Below, piece after piece: positions 26,174 through 30,680 of a stretch of 30,680 bases of DNA; position 1 is the stretch's first letter; each line of letters begins with the position of its first letter. The stretch comes from UBA8752 sp965659115 (GTDB lineage Bacteria; Bacteroidota; Bacteroidia; Flavobacteriales_D; Sanyastnellaceae), in contig CBFHUP010000030.1 in the NCBI GenBank assembly GCA_965659115.1, positions 1 to 30,680 on the forward strand. The letters are read 5' to 3'. A program made the position numbers and the translations under genes. The notes under the pieces were generated by a model. That model was not told the origin of the DNA. It made no database searches and saw only the letters and a list, made by a program, of their open reading frames with translations.

Positions 26174-27069
26174 CAGTAGGTGAGAATGCGCAAGTTGTCT
26201 ACCCCAACCGATCCGGCATCTCGCCCGGCTTCGAGGATGCATTCAAAATAGACTTCAAAATGATCCGCTGGTCCTTGGGCTGTGACGTTGGGAGCCAAAT
26301 CCACGTACAGTTTGTTCCAAACCACGGCTCCACCGATTTCTTCTGTCGGATTGACTACCAGGGTCAAATGCTTGGTCTCTTGACCATCCCGGAAACCATA
26401 CAAACCCACCGCAAAAGACTGATCGCACCGGTAATCGAACTCCAAAAAGGCGGGCAAGCCTCCTTGGAGGTCATACTCCTGCTCCACCGTTCTAACCCTG
26501 ACCAAAGGAGCGTCCGGACCCACCTCGATTCTCCCGGACTTATCGCCTTCGAATACCTCTCCCGGTGCACCGGTGCGGTCCATATCGCTGCCCGCCACCA
26601 AACTGCCAAAGACGTTCGAGTTTTCGAAGTCCTCGACCGGCATGAGCCGCACATTGTCTACCAAAGCAATCGTGGGCGATAGCGTATCGCGGCTTCCTGC
26701 GTCACCACTGACCACTTGCTCTACTGTGGTATAAAATGGATAGGGCGCTCGGCTGTTGCTGATGCCGTTTTCACGGATGCCCGCAAGCAACGTGACCGGG
26801 CTGCCGTCTGCATCGGAAGGCAGGATCGGCACAATGGCGGGAAGCGGAAACACCCCGACAACATCCGTGGCGCTGTACACCCACAGGTCTGTGATGTTGG
26901 TGGACGCCGTCCCCTGGTTTTCGTCGGGAACAAAAGACAACTCAGGAACGATGAGGTAACTCGGGATGTCCTGCTGAGGGTCCATCATGGAACATCCCCA
27001 AAGCCCCAAAAGAACCAAGCTCAGTTGGAGGGGTGCAGAACAGACACGAAAAATGCGGCGGACGCGCAT
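26173..27069 (-). CDS. Conserved Bacteroidota-type lipoprotein of unknown function
   Basis: 298 residues from the ATG at 27069, chosen because it yields a proper lipoprotein signal (MRVRRIFRVCSAPLQLSL, lipobox around GLWGC, Cys about 26); ATGs at 27105 and 27126 are alternatives. After the lipobox comes DIPSYLIVPE and later ITDLWVY, LLAGIRENGISNSRAPYPFY and FDYRCDQSFAVGLYG, a pattern I associate with a conserved Bacteroidota family of outer-membrane or periplasmic lipoproteins with a concanavalin-like beta domain. No enzyme motif is visible. Its stop overlaps the glycosylphosphotransferase start by one base, so the two are translated together; a role in polysaccharide export or attachment is an inference. 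Confidence 0.85.
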   Translation of the reverse strand: MRVRRIFRVCSAPLQLSLVLLGLWGCSMMDPQQDIPSYLIVPELSFVPDENQGTASTNITDLWVYSATDVVGVFPLPAIVPILPSDADGSPVTLLAGIRENGISNSRAPYPFYTTVEQVVSGDAGSRDTLSPTIALVDNVRLMPVEDFENSNVFGSLVAGSDMDRTGAPGEVFEGDKSGRIEVGPDAPLVRVRTVEQEYDLQGGLPAFLEFDYRCDQSFAVGLYGFRDGQETKHLTLVVNPTEEIGGAVVWNKLYVDLAPNVTAQGPADHFEVYFECILEAGRDAGSVGVDNLRILTY

Positions 27070-27198
27070 GTAGGCTCGGGTTATGGTGATCAGAAGACGT
27101 CCCATACCCACAGGGAAAGACCTCATTCTATTGCCCCAACGTACCAGACCAGATTTTTCATGTGCAGCTGTCCTGATAGTTTTCCACATGACTTTTGG

Positions 27199-27214
27199 TG
27201 AACAGCGCTGTTCA
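27199..27214. repeat. 16-base perfect palindrome over a stop codon
   Basis: TGAACAGCGCTGTTCA is its own reverse complement. It includes the TGA stop of the lectin-like gene (27212-27214 on the minus strand). As RNA it could fold with a six-base stem and GCGC loop. No T-run follows on either strand, so terminator function is unproven; it could equally be a protein-binding site for the downstream lipoprotein gene. Confidence 0.5.
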
Positions 27215-29731
27215 ACGGAGAATTTTGATGTGGCCCGTCTTTTGGATGATCTTCCGGACCACCGAAGTGGGATCTCGGTACGTCACTTGAAAGGCATAAA
27301 TCCCATCGCGCACGAAGAACAGCTTTTCGTCCAATGGCCTTCCATCCTCTCGCGCTCCGCCCGTCCAGTACTCTTCGGAATCTTGAGTCTGCCATACCAG
27401 GCCGCCCCAACGGTCAAAGATTTTGAGAGAGTATTCCTCCGGACTGCACTCAAAAACTGGGCGCCAGGCATCATTGATGAGGTCGCCGTCTGGAGTGAAC
27501 CCTGAAGGCGCAAAGACGGCACAACCACACGGTACCTCGACCACCACCAACGAATCCGTCACTGTACCACAGTCGGTCGAATGGGTGGCCACATAAAGAC
27601 CGGATTCTGAGACAACGCGGATGTTACCCGTCTCTCCATCATCCCAGTATACCGGGTCTGGAACGCCTGTATTGACACTTTGTGATTGCCCCTCACACAG
27701 CTCGATGTATTCGGGCAACACCATGGGAAACAACTCCCCTGTAGGCACGGCAATGGCGCCGGCGACATCGCAACCGCTGGCAGCCTCGTTGGCGACGAAG
27801 AAATACACCCCGGGTTCTGTCACGGTCAAGCCTGAGGGGTCCGCGGCGGCGCCATCTACCTCCCAATCTTCCCAGCCACTCGGCCAAGGGATGAACACGA
27901 AATCACCTGGGCACAAAGGCGGCACATCAAAGTCTGGAGCCGTGGCGTTCTGAGGCACAACATATGTGCTGTCCTCACCCGCACATTCGGGCAGGGGCGA
28001 AACCGTCACGGACTGCCATCCAGCAGCGTCACCGGTCCAAGACCACCCCGTTGAACCATCGGACCATTGGGGATCGGCCACTCCCGCAAGAGGTACAATG
28101 TTCAGGGTCGCTTGCTGGCCCGGGCACAAAGACACTGTATCGGGCAAACCAGGATCTGGGGTCGGATATACCGAGACTGTGGCGGTCAACGTAGAGGTGC
28201 TTCCGCACACATCCGTGACGGCAGCGTCATAGACGGTGGTGACCAATGGGGTGGCCAAGGGCTGTTCTGCCGCGGCATCATCTAAATCTCCTGCGGGCGA
28301 CCACATCACATTCGCTCCGGCTCCAGCGTCGAGTGTCAGGTTCACTCCTGCGCCTGCGCAGACTGCAAAGTCCGAGGGCAGTGTAGGAATGTCCGGGACC
28401 AACAGGTCTACGGCGTAGTCGAGCTCAAGGGGACACCCCGTGGCAATGTCAGTGTAGGTCAAATTGAAAAGACCAGCTTCGGCCTGCCATGGCGAGACGA
28501 CGGGCGCCCCATCAACCGTCCAATCCTGGGTTCCTGATGGCCAAGGAATGTCTTCACTGATGCCGAGACACAAGGGCCCTGTCGCTGGCAGAGATGCCGC
28601 ATTGGGGTAAAGTGCCGCTATGGTGGTACTCGCCGTACCAGTGCATCCTCCATCGCCCGTGACTTCGACCGTCTGCACCCCGGTTGCGTCGCCTGTCCAA
28701 TCTCCTCCCATGGTGCCGTCCGTCCATTCGGCAGTGCCGCCGGCAGGTACGGTGACCGACAGCGTAACCTGCTCTCCAGGACAAAACTCCGCTGTAGCGG
28801 GCAACGTGGGATCGGGTGCTGCCAAAACCTCAACCGTGGTTTCTTCGGTAAGTACATCTCCGCACACGTCGGTCCAGACAACTTCGTAGTCTGTGGTGAC
28901 CGCTGGCTGGGCACTGGTGACGGCGGCGGAAGGATCGGACAAACCGTCCACTGGCGTCCAGGAAATGGTTCCGCTTTGAGCGCCTTGTAATACCAACTCA
29001 ACGTCGGCCCCTTCGCACATGAAGTGCTCAGGCGGAAGCCCCAGTGCCGATGTGGTCACACAGACCTCTTGGGCGTTGCTGGAACCACCTGTAGAACCCG
29101 TAAATCCCCACCATACTGAACTTTCGCCTTGGAAAATTTCCCCCACCAAATCTCCTGTCCATGACAGGCGCAATTCACAGTCGAAGTACACCTCAAAAAC
29201 CTGACCTACAGGATCCCAAACCACCTTGAATTGGTGGGGCTGACCGTCTTCAATGTTGGCGCCATCGGAACGCGCAGAGACAGGTCCGTCGAGGTTATAA
29301 AACGGAATGTTGTGGTTGTTTACGCCATCTCTGAAAATACAAACATGGTCTTGGACGGGGTCCGCGAAATTCCCATTCTCCCAGGTGTCGATTTCCACCC
29401 CCAAGCTGTTCCCTGGAACGTCTGAACCCAAAAACTCATTGATTCCGCCCAAAGCAAAAGGGCCGAATTCTTGCATGACAAAAGCGATGCCGTCGGCTCC
29501 TGTCGCATCTTGAGTGCCCAAAAATACCTCTGCCCGGATTGTAAACTCTTGGTTTAGATCGACTTGGTCATTAAACCAGACTGCGCCAACCTGTTGCAAA
29601 ACATTCTCTGTGATGGCATAGCAACCACCCCCAAGACCTACCGCATCGCCCACAAACGTGCACACGTCTTGGGACCGTGATGAAGACCAAAAAACAAGGC
29701 CTAACAACAACAAATACAAACGGGGCTTCAT
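27212..29731 (-). CDS. Lectin-domain, Ig-like repeat adhesin with T9SS type B sorting domain
   Basis: 839 residues from the ATG at 29731 (signal peptide MKPRLYLLLLGLVFWSSSRS); an upstream start at 29770 adds a non-signal extension. The first 200 residues of the mature protein form an L-type lectin-like domain (ADGIAFVMQEFG, GNSLGVEIDTWENG, HQFKVVWDP). Then follow several Ig-like/PKD-like repeats with recurring LCPGQ.TLN and VTVSPLPECAG style phrases. The last 100 residues are a gliding-motility-associated / T9SS type B domain (APSGFTPDGDLINDAW, LKIFDRWGGLVWQT, DGIYAFQV). The protein is therefore exported by the type IX system and likely surface-attached, perhaps binding glycans. The sorting domain is clear; the ligand is unknown. 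A CATCTTTG box lies four bases before the start. Confidence 0.95.
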   Translation of the reverse strand: MKPRLYLLLLGLVFWSSSRSQDVCTFVGDAVGLGGGCYAITENVLQQVGAVWFNDQVDLNQEFTIRAEVFLGTQDATGADGIAFVMQEFGPFALGGINEFLGSDVPGNSLGVEIDTWENGNFADPVQDHVCIFRDGVNNHNIPFYNLDGPVSARSDGANIEDGQPHQFKVVWDPVGQVFEVYFDCELRLSWTGDLVGEIFQGESSVWWGFTGSTGGSSNAQEVCVTTSALGLPPEHFMCEGADVELVLQGAQSGTISWTPVDGLSDPSAAVTSAQPAVTTDYEVVWTDVCGDVLTEETTVEVLAAPDPTLPATAEFCPGEQVTLSVTVPAGGTAEWTDGTMGGDWTGDATGVQTVEVTGDGGCTGTASTTIAALYPNAASLPATGPLCLGISEDIPWPSGTQDWTVDGAPVVSPWQAEAGLFNLTYTDIATGCPLELDYAVDLLVPDIPTLPSDFAVCAGAGVNLTLDAGAGANVMWSPAGDLDDAAAEQPLATPLVTTVYDAAVTDVCGSTSTLTATVSVYPTPDPGLPDTVSLCPGQQATLNIVPLAGVADPQWSDGSTGWSWTGDAAGWQSVTVSPLPECAGEDSTYVVPQNATAPDFDVPPLCPGDFVFIPWPSGWEDWEVDGAAADPSGLTVTEPGVYFFVANEAASGCDVAGAIAVPTGELFPMVLPEYIELCEGQSQSVNTGVPDPVYWDDGETGNIRVVSESGLYVATHSTDCGTVTDSLVVVEVPCGCAVFAPSGFTPDGDLINDAWRPVFECSPEEYSLKIFDRWGGLVWQTQDSEEYWTGGAREDGRPLDEKLFFVRDGIYAFQVTYRDPTSVVRKIIQKTGHIKILR

Positions 29732-29735
29732 ACTA

Positions 29736-29743
29736 CAAAGATG
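29736..29743 (-). promoter_or_regulatory. Possible -7 box (CATCTTTG) just before the lectin-like gene
   Basis: CATCTTTG on the minus strand followed by TAGT and the ATG: same octamer and same four-base spacing as at the peroxidase gene. Matches TAnnTTTG except for the first base. The nearest TTG lies 28 bases upstream, too far for a classical -33. Confidence 0.3.
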
Positions 29744-29772
29744 AACGCCCCGCCTGTTGATTCGTTGCATTC

Positions 29773-29794
29773 AACGGGATTTTCCATACCCGTT
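29773..29794 (-). terminator. Hairpin between transaldolase and lectin-like genes
   Basis: AACGGG and CCCGTT form a six-base stem around a ten-base AT-rich loop, starting eight bases after the transaldolase stop. No U-tract follows in the minus-strand direction, so this is at best a weak terminator or a structure that protects the transaldolase mRNA end. Confidence 0.35.
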
Positions 29795-29802
29795 TTGTGG
29801 AT

Positions 29803-30477
29803 TTAAGCAGAAACCGACGCTGCTGCCGCTGCTTTTGCATGGTCGGCCAAGAACTTCTCTAAGCCACTGTCCGTGAGGGGATGCTTTAGCAATCCTTTAA
29901 TGGCGCTCAATGGGCCGGTCATGACATCGGCCCCGATCTCCGCACAATCGATGATGTGCATGGTGTGACGGACGCTGGCTGCCAAGATTTCGGTCTGAAA
30001 CATGTAGTTGTCATAGATGCCGCGAATCTGCTGAATCAATTGCACCCCATCGCTTGAAATGTCGTCGAGGCGACCGATGAACGGGCTCACATAATTGGCG
30101 CCAGCCTTGGCTGCAAGCAGGGCTTGACCCGCAGAAAAAATCAACGTGCAGTTGGTGCGAATGCCCTTGTCCGAGAAATAGCGCAAGGCCTTGACTCCGT
30201 CCTCGATCATGGGCACCTTGACCACGATGTTTTCATGGAGGGCGGCCAAAGCTTCGCCTTCCTTGACCATGTCTTCAAAATTTGTGCTGATCACCTCTGC
30301 GCTGACGTCGCCGTTCGTGATGTTGCAGATGTCCACGTAATGTTGGCGCACGGCGGCCTCATCCGAGATGCCTTCCTTGGCCATCAAACTGGGATTGGTG
30401 GTCACTCCGTCGAGCACACCGAGGGCTTCGGCTTCGCGGATTTGGTCGAGGTTGGCGGTATCGATGAAAAACTTCAT
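29803..30477 (-). CDS. tal: Transaldolase (small, FSA/TalC subfamily)
   Basis: 224 residues, matching the short transaldolase/fructose-6-phosphate aldolase family, a cytoplasmic (alpha/beta)8 barrel that forms a Schiff base with K87 (VVKVPM). Residues that separate the two activities favour transaldolase: E61 in VSAEV and F133 in SPFIGRLDD, where E. coli FsaA has Gln59 and Tyr131. It would move dihydroxyacetone units between sugar phosphates in the non-oxidative pentose phosphate pathway. An Ala-rich tail (KAAAAASVSA) is a small extension. The start overlaps the stop of an upstream frame as ATGA, so it may be co-translated with that gene. Confidence 0.95.
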   Translation of the reverse strand: MKFFIDTANLDQIREAEALGVLDGVTTNPSLMAKEGISDEAAVRQHYVDICNITNGDVSAEVISTNFEDMVKEGEALAALHENIVVKVPMIEDGVKALRYFSDKGIRTNCTLIFSAGQALLAAKAGANYVSPFIGRLDDISSDGVQLIQQIRGIYDNYMFQTEILAASVRHTMHIIDCAEIGADVMTGPLSAIKGLLKHPLTDSGLEKFLADHAKAAAAASVSA

Positions 30478-30680
30478 GGGGTGGGGTTGTGAATCGCGCG
30501 GCTAAAGTAGAATGCACGCTCACCAAACTGCGGTTCTCGGCTTTCGGTTTTGTCCACGCGGAATACCGGGTTCAACGGACCACCTGCACGGCCCTCCAGG
30601 ACCCGCCATTGAGCCCCAGCCATGCTGCCCCTTGCGGCAGAACCGCAGAAAACCGACCTCCTGGGTGGCACCATGTATCC
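30474..30680 (-). CDS. C-terminal fragment of an unrecognised protein (partial)
   Basis: The frame is open from its TGA at 30474 to the window edge (about 68 residues), and its stop overlaps the transaldolase start as ATGA, the same coupling seen at other gene pairs here. The ending FRVDKTESREPQFGERAFYFSRAI is not one I recognise. A methionine at 30674 could start a tiny gene, but continuation past the window is more likely. Chance openness over this length cannot be excluded. Confidence 0.4.
   Translation of the reverse strand, partial: GYMVPPRRSVFCGSAARGSMAGAQWRVLEGRAGGPLNPVFRVDKTESREPQFGERAFYFSRAIHNPTP

Noticed and set aside
27199..27214. LexA/SOS box reading of the palindrome
   Set aside because: GAAC-N6-GTTC does not have the spacing of known LexA boxes (GAAC-N4-GTTC), and the downstream gene is not an SOS gene.

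Overview
The window looks like a piece of a Bacteroidota chromosome, most likely a marine or aquatic Flavobacteriales-type lineage with fairly high GC (about 55-60% by eye). The evidence is a T9SS type B (gliding-motility-type) sorting domain, 'GCTD..ACNY...A...DGSC' repeats, a choice-of-anchor B domain, a conserved 'IP(S)YL' lipoprotein, and start codons without Shine-Dalgarno sequences. Genus or species cannot be read from the sequence. Coding density is very high: no gap exceeds about 155 bases, many neighbouring genes overlap by 1-23 bases, and I see no tRNA, rRNA, insertion sequence, prophage or CRISPR array.

Region 1 (1-15.0 kb) is a block of secreted proteins. Two large plus-strand genes (one cut by the window edge) carry Cys-rich, calcium-type repeats of 62 residues, a beta domain of about 180 residues, and a C-terminal pair of dockerin-like EF-hand loops. 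The second also contains a choice-of-anchor B domain and an endonuclease I domain. Facing them on the minus strand is a tight series: di-heme cytochrome c peroxidase lipoprotein, secreted endonuclease I, M14 carboxypeptidase, and an FG-GAP/ASPIC-UnbV protein. A small secreted orphan lies upstream. Four proteins of this block end in the dockerin-like module, and none of them has a recognisable T9SS sorting domain.

Region 2 (15.0-20.0 kb) holds a translationally coupled pair (secreted endonuclease/exonuclease/phosphatase plus SLC13-type anion symporter), a divergent pair (TRAM-containing RNA m5U methyltransferase plus PyrR-like phosphoribosyltransferase), and shikimate kinase.

Region 3 (20.0-24.7 kb) has clpB, with an unusual cluster of inverted CGGT boxes in front of it, then a fumarylacetoacetate hydrolase-family enzyme and an OmpA-family envelope protein.

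Region 4 (24.7-30.7 kb) is on the minus strand: transaldolase, a lectin/Ig-like T9SS type B adhesin, a lipoprotein, and a polyprenyl glycosylphosphotransferase coupled to that lipoprotein. It suggests surface polysaccharide and adhesion work. Taken together, I infer a bacterium that attacks extracellular DNA, nucleotides and peptides with surface or secreted enzymes. The most unusual theme is the shared dockerin-like EF-hand module that may sort or anchor these enzymes in parallel with the T9SS.
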